Positions 34,896 to 43,051 of a stretch of DNA of 64,000 nucleotides are shown here, in pieces. Below the pieces are notes generated by a model, which worked only from the letters and a program-made list of their open reading frames with translations, did no database searches and had not been told where the DNA came from. Both the position numbers and the translations under genes were made by a program. Source of the stretch: Fortiea contorta PCC 7126 (lineage in GTDB: Bacteria > Cyanobacteriota > Cyanobacteriia > Cyanobacteriales > Nostocaceae); contig NZ_KB235930.1 of NCBI RefSeq assembly GCF_000332295.1, forward strand, positions 4,429,895 through 4,493,894, in the 5' to 3' direction. How positions within the stretch are numbered: position 1 is the stretch's first letter; each line of letters starts with the position of its first letter.

Positions 34896-35597
34896 CTACT
34901 CTTTTAAACTAGACTCTCGGCGCTGACGAGCGATTGATTCTTTAATGATTCTGAGCAAATTAAATTTATGCATTGACTTCATTTGCCAAGATAGATTTGT
35001 GCCATGCAATCTCCTGAGAGTGAGAATTTCTGGAATCATTGATGTGTTCACCTTGGCATCTTCTGCTCGTTGTAGCCACTGGGTATCCTCTTCAGATTGA
35101 TAATTTTGTGAAAAATTACCAATTTGATCAAAAACTAACCTACGCACAACCAACGTACTAGGAATGATAACTTTGCATTCTTGTAGATCGCGCTCAAAAT
35201 CAAACCAAGGTGGAACTTGGGTATTAGGTTCTAAAAAATTTTCTGCCCTTGTACCTGTGATACCAATATCAGGATGTTCCAGCATATAGGCAATTTGTAG
35301 ACTAAGTTTATGCGGCTTCCAAATGTCATCCCCATCTATGAATGCAATAAATTCTCCTTGTGCAGCAGCAATTCCCACATTACGTGTTACGGATACACCT
35401 TGATTTGATTGATAAAAATAGCGCACCTCTGGATAAGCACGAACAATCTCAGCAGTGTTATCAGTTGAGCCATCATCCACAACAATGACTTCAATCGGGC
35501 GATAGGTTTGAGCAAATACGCTATCTAGTGTTTTCGCTAAATACTTTGCATAGTTATAAGCAGGGATAACGACACTTACTAAAGGGAAATTTTTCAT
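34896..35597 (-). CDS. Family 2 glycosyltransferase C
   Basis: A 233-residue GT2 enzyme: S-V-V-I-P-A-Y-N-Y-A-K-Y, V-V-D-D-G-S-T-D-N-T and F-I-D-G-D-D-I-W (metal motif), with R-R-L-H-G-T-N-L-S in the C-terminal half as in glycosyltransferase A. The start chosen is the ATG at 35597, where the conserved start M-K-N-F-P-L-V-S-V begins; an upstream frame start adds 11 residues without support. Last gene of the minus-strand operon that begins with the PqqD-family gene. Confidence 0.88.
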   Translation of the reverse strand: MKNFPLVSVVIPAYNYAKYLAKTLDSVFAQTYRPIEVIVVDDGSTDNTAEIVRAYPEVRYFYQSNQGVSVTRNVGIAAAQGEFIAFIDGDDIWKPHKLSLQIAYMLEHPDIGITGTRAENFLEPNTQVPPWFDFERDLQECKVIIPSTLVVRRLVFDQIGNFSQNYQSEEDTQWLQRAEDAKVNTSMIPEILTLRRLHGTNLSWQMKSMHKFNLLRIIKESIARQRRESSLKE

Positions 35598-35663
35598 TGT
35601 TAAAAATTCCATAAAATCATTAAAAAACATTATATTAATCAGATTATAATTGCCCTTTAAAGA

Positions 35664-37781
35664 TTATGGTATCTTCAGCAATTTATAGTGCAAAAGTAAA
35701 GCATAAAAGTCATCAAACAGGAGTTCCCCTCCATAATTATTGATGTGATGAGAATCTCGAAAAATGACCCTATCTGATAAGACGGTCGAACAGTTTTTGA
35801 GGTCTTTGGGGCACAACCGGTCAAATGGGTCAAAAAGATAAAAGTTACTGTTTGACTTGGACAGTGTTTTCAGTGAATCAGTTACTTCGCTTAAACCTTG
35901 TCTGAGTTTTACCCGATCTGCCGAAAGATAGCATTCATTAGATAAAAATGGTCTAAACCATTGTTTGTAGCAATTTTCAGTTGTGAAGCTATCTGGCATA
36001 TGTTGAAATCTTGGCAATGGCAGGATCGCAACAACACTTACACCTCTGTCATTGGTCGTCTTGATGAATCTATCAAGCTTTTCAATCCAGTGAGGTAGAA
36101 ACTGAAGATGTCTTTGCCTTTGCTCTTGGCTGGAATTGGGAAACCAACCGAATAGATTTCCCAAATCATTTCCCAGAACAATAATATCTCCCGACTTCAC
36201 ATTTGCCAGGACATATTTGATTGTCTTCTCTTGGTTGAGCAAATCCTTTTGTTTCCAATCGTTCTTTGGTAACCAAGAGTATAATTCTAATGGCAATGGT
36301 GGAACAGTTATTTGTCCAGTGGTTATAACTGTTTGCTGAAAATTTCCTCTTGACTGCATTTTTCCAATTAACCCTGACAGATGTCCGGCATGACTATTCC
36401 CCAAATACCAAATTCGCTGCTGCTCACTAACACGTTCACCTTTGGGGAAAGAGCATTTTGCGATGTCTTGAGGAGAGAAAGGTCTTCCCTTGCCCATAAA
36501 GAATGAACATTCAAGAGAAACACCTTGGACATTAAAACTCTCAGTTTCCAGAGAATGCTTACTACCTAAAAATATTCGGTCACTCAGCGAATTAGATAGT
36601 AGTAGAAGGAGTACTGAGGCACTTACAGAGGCACCGATCCCATAACCAATCGTCTGCCAACGAAGCATAGACCAGTCAGAACGACGCAGCGGCATCTCCA
36701 CATACCGATAAGAAAATACTGCCAGCAATAGCATCAAGCCGACCTGAAATGGGACAGACCACCAGTGAATGCCAATAGTCCAGTGACTGAGTGAGAGGAC
36801 GCCCCAATGCCATAGATAAAGCGAGTATGAAATCAGACCGATGTAAACAACTTGCGGATGGGTAAATAGTGAATATCCAGCAGTTCCAGCGCGAAGGCAA
36901 ACAATTAAAACTGAGGTTAAAAGTACAACAGCAATGGTCGCTTTAGCGGCAAATTGGAGCGGGATAAAAAAAACTGCAAGAATGCCAGCCGCTACTACTA
37001 AGGGTGGAATGCTCTGCAAACGAACCAGCAAACCACTGGGATGCTTCAGACCGAGAAACAGCAAGCAACCAGCACCCATCTCCCAAAAACGAGTGGGCAT
37101 CAAAAAGTAAGCAGCAGCTTGGTTTGTTCGGTAAATATAGACAAAAGCAATCAAGGAAGCAATCGATAGTGCCCCTGTCACCCAGAACAGATTTCTTGCC
37201 CCTTCGCTAGCCTGACGACCAAAACCAGTGAACCAGACTAGAAGTGGAAACAGAAAGTAAAACTGTTCTTCTACTCCCAAAGACCAAGTGTGTGTGAAAA
37301 CATTTAGTTGTGCGGAGGAAGCAAAATAATTTGTAGACTGATTTAGCAGGTAGAGATTGGAGCCGCCAAATAGAGATGCGATCCCAGTCATTATCGAAAG
37401 ACCTGGACTGGGATTAAAGAGGCAGATCGAAATACTTGTAATAACTACAAACGTCACCAATGCTGGAACTAAGCGTTTGATACGTCTGGCATAGAAACCC
37501 ACCAGAAAGTCGAGAAAGTTCTTGCTAGAACGACCTGCTAACGAAGAAGTGATGACAAATCCAGAGATCACAAAAAAGATGTCTACGCCTAAATATCCGC
37601 TGGGCAGAATATCTTTGTTGAAGTGGTTGATGATGACTGCAATCACCGCAAATGCTCTCATTCCATCGATTTCTGGTCTATAAAAAGGCTGATTAGCTCC
37701 AGATGTGGATGTCATTTGCACATGAGCAGGGAGTATTTCAGAGGCAAAGCGAGTTAAAACATCAATTATTTTTGAGAACAT
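35664..37781 (-). CDS. Acyltransferase 3 (OafA/OatA-like) with C-terminal SGNH domain
   Basis: A 705-residue membrane enzyme that O-acetylates polysaccharide or glycan. Residues about 30-400 are the ten-helix acyltransferase-3 domain with Y-R-P-E-I-D-G-M-R-A-F-A-V at its start, G-V-D-I-F-F-V-I-S-G-F and H-T-W-S-L-G-V-E-E-Q-F-Y. Residues about 450-700 form an SGNH hydrolase-like domain (L-G-N-S-H-A-G-H-L block and a final D-S-H-H-I-N block). It starts 24 bases after the HPr-kinase-like gene. This strongly links the cluster to a cell-surface sugar polymer. Confidence 0.88.
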   Translation of the reverse strand: MFSKIIDVLTRFASEILPAHVQMTSTSGANQPFYRPEIDGMRAFAVIAVIINHFNKDILPSGYLGVDIFFVISGFVITSSLAGRSSKNFLDFLVGFYARRIKRLVPALVTFVVITSISICLFNPSPGLSIMTGIASLFGGSNLYLLNQSTNYFASSAQLNVFTHTWSLGVEEQFYFLFPLLVWFTGFGRQASEGARNLFWVTGALSIASLIAFVYIYRTNQAAAYFLMPTRFWEMGAGCLLFLGLKHPSGLLVRLQSIPPLVVAAGILAVFFIPLQFAAKATIAVVLLTSVLIVCLRAGTAGYSLFTHPQVVYIGLISYSLYLWHWGVLSLSHWTIGIHWWSVPFQVGLMLLLAVFSYRYVEMPLRRSDWSMLRWQTIGYGIGASVSASVLLLLLSNSLSDRIFLGSKHSLETESFNVQGVSLECSFFMGKGRPFSPQDIAKCSFPKGERVSEQQRIWYLGNSHAGHLSGLIGKMQSRGNFQQTVITTGQITVPPLPLELYSWLPKNDWKQKDLLNQEKTIKYVLANVKSGDIIVLGNDLGNLFGWFPNSSQEQRQRHLQFLPHWIEKLDRFIKTTNDRGVSVVAILPLPRFQHMPDSFTTENCYKQWFRPFLSNECYLSADRVKLRQGLSEVTDSLKTLSKSNSNFYLFDPFDRLCPKDLKNCSTVLSDRVIFRDSHHINNYGGELLFDDFYALLLHYKLLKIP

Positions 37782-37805
37782 TCATTTTATGTTTTCTTTC
37801 AACCT

Positions 37806-38951
37806 TTAGATTTCAGAAAGTAATTGCAAAATCACATCAGGAATTTGAGCCATATCTGTTCCCAGTTCCAGGACATAGCAGGGGACTTGTTTCACTAAAC
37901 TCGACATTAACTGAAAAGCTGTTTGCCCACTACCTGCTAATTGAAAAATTGTGCTGGGTGCTAGCGCTTTTAACGCCATACCTGCAGTCGTTGGACGCAA
38001 ATGAGTATCTGGTTTCCCGGTCACTTGCGGAATCAATACGGCTTTAATCGGAAAGCCGCGCACAATCTTTTCGGGATGATGCTGATGCAGAAACAGCATG
38101 GCTTTTTCTAGCCCCAAGCGATCAAGATTATTCACCAGCCCAGCCAAGTTGGGAAATCGCTCTAAATCTGCTTGCCCTTTAAGTTTGGCAGTGTTATACA
38201 GACTGTAAACATAAGGGCTGGGATCTGTAGAAACTAAACAATAATCATCACTTGCATAGACGAGTGGACTATCAATGCAAGCCAGGGCTGTGGAGGATTT
38301 GCCCGATCCCCCTTTCCCCGCCAGCAAAACGCCGCCATTGGGGGTTCCCACTGCTCCTGCATGAACATATTGATGGTGACGATCGCTTGTCCACCAGTTC
38401 AAAATGGTCTGGAGTGGTGAACCCTTTTCCCAGTAAGGAATATTTTGGGCATCTTCTATCCAGTAACAGGCGAGATTCTGCTGACGATCAAGCACACTGA
38501 GGATGTTTGGGCCAATGTGAAAATTCGTGCGAATGCGATCGCCATCGTAGGCTTTAATTTCCTTACGGGGTCCGAGATGATCTGTCCAGTGTAGTTGAAT
38601 CAGTTCGAGCAGGCTACCAATCAGGAGCGGTAATCGCGCGCCAGTAGAGGCGTTATCCCAAAGGCAAATGGTCAAGTCAGGGTTTGCCGTTGGTTGTGTC
38701 GCTAAATGGGACAAAGCAGGTGTAATCTGGGGAATAAGACCCAGACCTGCAAAGCGCAGACAAAGGGTATAGCCACCAATTATATAGAAATAATCGACTG
38801 TACCTGCGGCCTGCGCTGCCCGCTGAAAACCTTGATAAACAAGGTGAAAGTAAGCCAGGCGATCTGCTGAAAGCAGCAGCGCTTCGCTATCGCTTTCTTC
38901 CGGCGACAAATTGGGATTGGACTGTGGAGGTAAGGCGAGATTAGGTTGCAT
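37806..38951 (-). CDS. HPr-serine-kinase-like protein (HprK-related), 381 aa
   Basis: A 381-residue protein whose C-terminal half is an HprK/PEPCK-type kinase: H198-A-G-A-V-G, P-loop G212-K-G-G-S-G-K-S, and A-S-D-D-Y-C with the catalytic/metal Asp pair near 235. The N-terminal 190 residues are unlike HprK of PTS systems. HprK-related kinases of this kind occur with PqqD and nucleotidyltransferase genes in exopolysaccharide loci, and in some lasso-peptide clusters a relative phosphorylates the precursor's last Ser. The target here is unknown; the Ser near the end of the neighbouring PqqD protein is a candidate. Confidence 0.8.
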   Translation of the reverse strand: MQPNLALPPQSNPNLSPEESDSEALLLSADRLAYFHLVYQGFQRAAQAAGTVDYFYIIGGYTLCLRFAGLGLIPQITPALSHLATQPTANPDLTICLWDNASTGARLPLLIGSLLELIQLHWTDHLGPRKEIKAYDGDRIRTNFHIGPNILSVLDRQQNLACYWIEDAQNIPYWEKGSPLQTILNWWTSDRHHQYVHAGAVGTPNGGVLLAGKGGSGKSSTALACIDSPLVYASDDYCLVSTDPSPYVYSLYNTAKLKGQADLERFPNLAGLVNNLDRLGLEKAMLFLHQHHPEKIVRGFPIKAVLIPQVTGKPDTHLRPTTAGMALKALAPSTIFQLAGSGQTAFQLMSSLVKQVPCYVLELGTDMAQIPDVILQLLSEI

Positions 38952-38959
38952 TCACTCAC

Positions 38960-40024
38960 TTATTTAAATGTTGATTTTTTAGACAGCAAAAGATGCTTTA
39001 ATATCTGTTTGCCAGGGAAGGGGCCATATATTAGCCCCAAGAGTCTGTTCTTGAGATGATAGAGCGGCCGAATGCTGTAGGCGAATAGCATGAGCACAAA
39101 AGACCGCTGCTCTCCAGCTAACACCTGATAATTCAGCCGTTCCGTTTGCGCGATGGGCATTTGCAACAACGCAGGTATCACCCAATTTGGTATCGCCAGC
39201 TGCAACACCTGCTGCAACAGGAGCAGCATGTTCCTCACTGGCAAAATCATTTGATATCGCTGTGCTTGGGTGATCAGCCTGATCCAGTCAAGATCATCGC
39301 CCGCCTGTTGAATCAGCATTAGCGCATCGGCTATCCCAGAAATTTCAGGCGATCGACTTTTAATAAATGTCCTGGTGCATACATCTAAAAGTTGGTCTGT
39401 TGGGTTGAGTATGTAGCCAGCTAAGTTACTCCCGTTGGGAATTGCATACTGCCAAACCTGTTCATCAATATAGTCTTGGGGAATTGCCCAGAAAAGACGC
39501 CCTTGTAAATAAAGTGAGTTTTTCTGCTCGTCCTGTAAGTGGATGAATTGGTAGGTTGTCGCGGTAGCAACTTGCCAATTTAGAGAAGTTAATTGTTGAA
39601 TTGCCCTCTCTAATTCAGCAGAGCGCACTAAAAGATGCAAGTGAGAAATCGGACGATAAGTTTGATCTACCAAACAGCACAGAGCAGCATCACCAAGCAA
39701 AATCACCTCAATTCCTGCATCCTTTAAATGGGATAACAGTATTTTTAGTTGTTTGAGCCGCAGTTGATTGGCATACCAATTGCGCCGATAGATGCCCTTA
39801 AGCCTTGCCATGTGAGCATCTTCGACACCATGAGCCAACAAATTTTGGTAAACTTGCGGCAGTAGCGCATAGGATTGGGGGTCTAGAACTTCGATATCAA
39901 CCGAGGACTCCCATTGTTCCCATGCAGTCAGTGCTGCTTGTCCCTGTAAAAGTGTTGCTTGGAGTAATAGTTTCTGGGTTTGGGTCAGTTTATAGCTACC
40001 AACAAAGGGAATGCGATCGCTCAT
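38960..40024 (-). CDS. Nucleotidyltransferase family protein (NTP_transf_5-like), 354 aa
   Basis: A 354-residue protein of the same broad family as the one at 27943. The core at about residues 100-140 reads A-G-I-E-V-I-L-L-G-D-A-A-L then Y-R-P-I-S-H-L-H-L-L-V-R, where the usual D-x-D is H-x-H, so nucleotidyl transfer may be lost and the protein could be a scaffold or altered enzyme. It is placed directly between the PqqD-family gene (6-base gap) and the HprK-like gene (8-base gap), which argues for a common complex or pathway. Confidence 0.65.
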   Translation of the reverse strand: MSDRIPFVGSYKLTQTQKLLLQATLLQGQAALTAWEQWESSVDIEVLDPQSYALLPQVYQNLLAHGVEDAHMARLKGIYRRNWYANQLRLKQLKILLSHLKDAGIEVILLGDAALCCLVDQTYRPISHLHLLVRSAELERAIQQLTSLNWQVATATTYQFIHLQDEQKNSLYLQGRLFWAIPQDYIDEQVWQYAIPNGSNLAGYILNPTDQLLDVCTRTFIKSRSPEISGIADALMLIQQAGDDLDWIRLITQAQRYQMILPVRNMLLLLQQVLQLAIPNWVIPALLQMPIAQTERLNYQVLAGEQRSFVLMLFAYSIRPLYHLKNRLLGLIYGPFPGKQILKHLLLSKKSTFK

Positions 40025-40030
40025 CGTCAC

Positions 40031-40483
40031 TTAGGCTATTTTCGCGCTGGGCCATCCGGCTTCTACATCGACTTCATGAATTGGATCGAGCAGAAGTAAA
40101 TCTTCCATGTCAGTGAACTTTTCTAACTTGGGTTTCTCAAAGCGTGGCTTGTTGGTTATTTCCGCAATTTCTTGGGTGTTGTTGACTGTGTTTACAGATT
40201 CCGTAGTTGAATCAGCGATAATCAATTCTTCTCGCTGCAAATTTTCTAAAAACTCATCAATAGCGGTAGCAATTTCCTCGGCACTACCATCATATACTTG
40301 CGTTATTTCTCGAATTATGCTGCTATAGTTAGTCCGGCTTTCAATTCTACTCCAAACGTCTACTCCAGTTTTTAATAGGCTGTAGTAGTAACCTTTTTCC
40401 AGATGGACAATCACCACTTCTCCATCAATCGCTTCACAAACCACTTGAGGACTATTGACACGAAACACTTGGTTGTTTTTCAT
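40031..40483 (-). CDS. PqqD-family (RiPP recognition element) protein with precursor-like C-terminal tail
   Basis: A 150-residue protein. Residues 1-95 form a PqqD-like winged-helix domain (F-R-V-N-S-P-Q-V, G-E-V-V-I-V-H-L-E-K-G-Y-Y-Y-S-L, then V-W-S-R-I-E), the fold that binds leader peptides in RiPP pathways. After a linker comes a conserved-looking tail, residues 112-150: K-P-R-F-E-K-P-K-L-E-K-F, then T-D-M-E-D-L-L-L-L-D-P-I-H-E-V-D and G-W-P-S-A-K-I-A. The 'F-x-x-P-x-L' part resembles lasso-precursor leaders, and Ser146 lies near the end. It is the first gene of the minus-strand operon. The function is unknown; no cyclase or B2 protease is nearby. Confidence 0.75.
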   Translation of the reverse strand: MKNNQVFRVNSPQVVCEAIDGEVVIVHLEKGYYYSLLKTGVDVWSRIESRTNYSSIIREITQVYDGSAEEIATAIDEFLENLQREELIIADSTTESVNTVNNTQEIAEITNKPRFEKPKLEKFTDMEDLLLLDPIHEVDVEAGWPSAKIA

Positions 40484-40691
40484 ACAGATAACTAGACTTT
40501 TCCTTAATTACAAAGTGTGCTACTTTGAAACCCTTTTCGCTCTCGCAATAGGTATTCCGAAGGAGTAGTGTAATTTTTACTTACAAGAATTTTTACTGTA
40601 TTAAATTATTTCGTCAGGATAAAAGAATACATACTTGAGAAAAACTTTACAAATCTAAAGGAAAAATCTTCGCACACCGACTAAGAGAGCA
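40484..40691. promoter_or_regulatory. Upstream region of the PqqD-family operon
   Basis: About 200 bases of AT-rich DNA between the operon's first gene and the G-rich minisatellite. It should contain the operon promoter; no certain pair of promoter hexamers was chosen. No small precursor gene was found here on either strand. Confidence 0.35.
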
Positions 40692-40978
40692 GGGGAGGCG
40701 GGGGAAGGGTGGGAGGAGGGGGAGGTGTGGGAGGTGTGGGAGGAGGGGGAGGTGTGGGAGGTGTGGGAGGAGGGGGAGGTGTGGGAGGTGTGGGAGGTGT
40801 GGGAGGAGGGGGAGGTGTGGGAGGTGTGGGAGGTGTGGGAGGTGTGGGAGGTGTGGGAGGAAGGAGAAGATAGCAAGCGTAAGTCCTAAGTTCTTCAATT
40901 CTTTTTCTCCCCACACTCCCCATCTCCCCATCTCCCCATCTCCCCACACTCCCCACACTCCCCACACTCCCCACACGG
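40692..40978. repeat. G-rich minisatellite facing a C-rich array
   Basis: About 18 units of GTGGGAGGT / GGAGGGGGAG run from 40692 to 40862. After a 40-base interval, CTCCCCATC and CACACTCCC units run from 40907 to 40976 with the opposite polarity. One strand is therefore G-rich then C-rich and can form a very large hairpin or G-quadruplexes. It lies between the accessory island and glmU. Long open frames through it (such as P-P-T-P-P-T) are repeat artefacts. Confidence 0.85.
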
Positions 40979-40982
40979 CGAC

Positions 40983-42341
40983 CTAACCGCCAGTCTCCTT
41001 GCGTCGCCAACCTTGTTTTACTACCTGACGACTACGGGCAATTACGAGGGAATCATCGGGAACATCTTCTGTGACGGTGGAACCCGCAGCTACGTAGACG
41101 TCATCTCCTAAGGTGAGGGGCGCGACTAAAACACTGTTGGAACCTGTTTTAGTGCGATCGCCAATTTTTGTTTGGTGTTTTTTTACACCATCATAATTAG
41201 CTGTGATTGTCCCAGCGCCGATATTAACTTGAGAGCCGGCGGTGGTATCACCCAAATATGATAGGTGAGCGACATTGGAGCGATCGCCTAATTGCGTATT
41301 TTTTAACTCTACGAAATTACCGATACGACAACCGTTACCCACTTGCACATGTCCACGTAAGTGAGCATAGGGGCCGATTCTAGTTTCTGCTTGCACAATG
41401 CTGTCTGTAACCACAGAATAGTGTACTGTGACATTTTCTCCCAATTGACTATTCTCAATCAAGCTGCCAGGGCCGAGGCGACAGCCGGTTTCAATGACAG
41501 TATGACCGCGTAGGTGAGTTTGGGGTTCAATCACCACATCTGGCTGTATTTCTACGGTATCATCAATAGTAATACTACCGGGATCGATGAGAGTGACACC
41601 CGCCATCATCCACTTTTCTTTAATCCTTGTTTGTAAAATTGCCGTAGCTGTGGCTAATTGTAGGCGATCGTTAATTCCAACAATTTCTTGGTAATCATCT
41701 ACATCCACCGCCATCACTTTTCCTACTTGAGTCACCGCATCAGTGAGGTAGTATTCTTTTTGGGCATTATTCGCTTGTAAATTGGGCAATACCTCAGCCA
41801 AAGAAGGCCAGCGAAAGCAATAAACCCCAGCATTAATCCGGCAATTTTGTCTTTGTGCAGCGGTACAATCTTTATCTTCAACGATTTGTTGGACAAGGTT
41901 GTCACCACTACAAAAAACCCGCCCGTAGCCCTTGGGGTCATCAAGGTGTGCTGTCAGAATAGTCACAGCATTTTGATTTTCTTGATGAGTTTGCAGAAGC
42001 TGTTGCAGGGTTTGAGTCCGAATCAATGGTAAATCGCCGTTGAGGATCAGCAAATCCCCGGTGTAACCTTGAAGATGGGGCAGTAATTGTTGGATAGCAT
42101 GACCTGTTCCTAGTTGCACAGCTTGTTCAACAAATTCTAAACTGGGAATTGACTGCATAGCTGCTTTCACTTCTTGGGACTGATAGCCCACAATTACCAA
42201 TTGCCTTGAGGGTACAAGAGGTTCTACACTTTTGATCACTCTCTCTACTAGCGATCGCCCACCCAAACAATGCAAGACTTTAGGCAAGCTTGATTTCATC
42301 CTTGTACCGCGTCCCGCTGCCAAAATTGCTACAACTACCAT
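40983..42341 (-). CDS. glmU: Bifunctional UDP-GlcNAc pyrophosphorylase / glucosamine-1-P acetyltransferase
   Basis: A 452-residue enzyme that makes UDP-N-acetylglucosamine for peptidoglycan and other glycans. Residues 1-230 are the uridyltransferase with [15 protein letters not shown]; residues 250-452 form the left-handed beta-helix acetyltransferase with its hexapeptide repeats (I-G-P-Y-A-H-L-R-G) and A-H-L-S-Y-L-G-D and [10 protein letters not shown]. The length is normal. Its 3' end directly borders the C-rich array, so the last codons may be affected by repeat changes. Confidence 0.95.
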   Translation of the reverse strand: MVVVAILAAGRGTRMKSSLPKVLHCLGGRSLVERVIKSVEPLVPSRQLVIVGYQSQEVKAAMQSIPSLEFVEQAVQLGTGHAIQQLLPHLQGYTGDLLILNGDLPLIRTQTLQQLLQTHQENQNAVTILTAHLDDPKGYGRVFCSGDNLVQQIVEDKDCTAAQRQNCRINAGVYCFRWPSLAEVLPNLQANNAQKEYYLTDAVTQVGKVMAVDVDDYQEIVGINDRLQLATATAILQTRIKEKWMMAGVTLIDPGSITIDDTVEIQPDVVIEPQTHLRGHTVIETGCRLGPGSLIENSQLGENVTVHYSVVTDSIVQAETRIGPYAHLRGHVQVGNGCRIGNFVELKNTQLGDRSNVAHLSYLGDTTAGSQVNIGAGTITANYDGVKKHQTKIGDRTKTGSNSVLVAPLTLGDDVYVAAGSTVTEDVPDDSLVIARSRQVVKQGWRRKETGG

Positions 42342-42489
42342 AATCAGCTATCACTAAATTGCGCTGTTGCGCCGAGTATTTTCAGATTTAGGCCTCAAAT
42401 GATACCCGATTACATCACCAACGGAAATGCTATCGGTCATTTGTTCTTTGTTATTGGTAAAAGCTTTCTCTTTATTCCCGCCTTCATAC

Positions 42490-42519
42490 TTCATACTTCA
42501 CCCTTCATCCTTCATTCTT
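42490..42519. repeat. TTCATAC/TTCATCC STRR cluster upstream of psb34
   Basis: Four heptamer units (CTTCATACTTCATACTTCACC, then CTTCATCC...) in the glmU-psb34 divergent spacer, the same family as at 24587-24634. The remainder of 42342-42605 is AT-rich with two TTAACGTTTATGTAAC-like stretches and should contain both promoters. Confidence 0.7.
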
Positions 42520-42605
42520 TTATGTAACGTTTTATCTCTAACTGCGAGAGCTTAACTTAACGTTTATGTAACATTAAATAAACGATAATTACAAGGAATT
42601 TACTC

Positions 42606-42785
42606 ATGCCCTACACCACAGAAGAAGGCGGTCGTCTGAATAACTTTGCTCGTGAACCAAAGATTTATGAGGCAGAACCCCTGGATGCAGGGCAAAAGAA
42701 AAGCTATTTTATCTTGGGAATCGGCGCTACAGTTTTAGTTGGCGTTTTGATTTTTGTCGCCTTCTCTGTTTCCCATCTCAGTTAA
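42606..42785 (+). CDS. psb34: Photosystem II assembly protein Psb34 (Ssl1498 family)
   Basis: A 59-residue single-span thylakoid protein. The start M-P-Y-T-T-E-E-G-G-R-L-N-N-F-A is nearly unique to the Psb34/Ssl1498 family, and residues about 35-55 form one membrane helix. Psb34 binds the PSII assembly intermediate near CP47 and is involved in late assembly. AAGGAA lies about seven bases before the ATG, and a good terminator follows. The gene is below the usual length cut-off for automated gene finding. Confidence 0.9.
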   Translation: MPYTTEEGGRLNNFAREPKIYEAEPLDAGQKKSYFILGIGATVLVGVLIFVAFSVSHLS

Positions 42786-42825
42786 TCACAAACTAAGTTG
42801 ACAAAATTTAATTTTTACAGCTTGT

Positions 42826-42876
42826 CAGGTTCCCAATTCCCAACCTTAGTAGGAGCCTGGTTTTTTATTTTTTTGT
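42826..42876 (+). terminator. Intrinsic terminator after psb34
   Basis: CAGGTTCC (42826-42833) pairs with GGAGCCTG (42852-42859), 8 bp with one G-T wobble, and is followed by TTTTTTATTTTTTT. It is a classical rho-independent terminator 40 bases after the psb34 stop. Confidence 0.8.
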
Positions 42877-43051
42877 TACAATGGCGATGGCTATAAGTAT
42901 AATTAAACACTTTTAAATCGCGGTTTTCTGGTCTAAATTTATCCTGAGCCTAACAACATTCACCCGAAAATCATAGTCGTAGCTAGATTTTTCGCCTAAT
43001 TGAATTAGCCCCTCTAGGGGATGTAAACTATGTTTTGGCTCTGTAGCCACT

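Noticed and set aside
26165-40483. A complete lasso-peptide gene cluster
   Set aside because: PqqD-type, kinase and nucleotidyltransferase genes are present, but no asparagine-synthetase-like cyclase, no B2 protease and no small precursor gene were found.
40647-41010. Pro/Thr/Leu/His-rich open frames in the G-rich minisatellite
   Set aside because: They are produced by translation of the 9-bp DNA repeat in several frames and have no start context.
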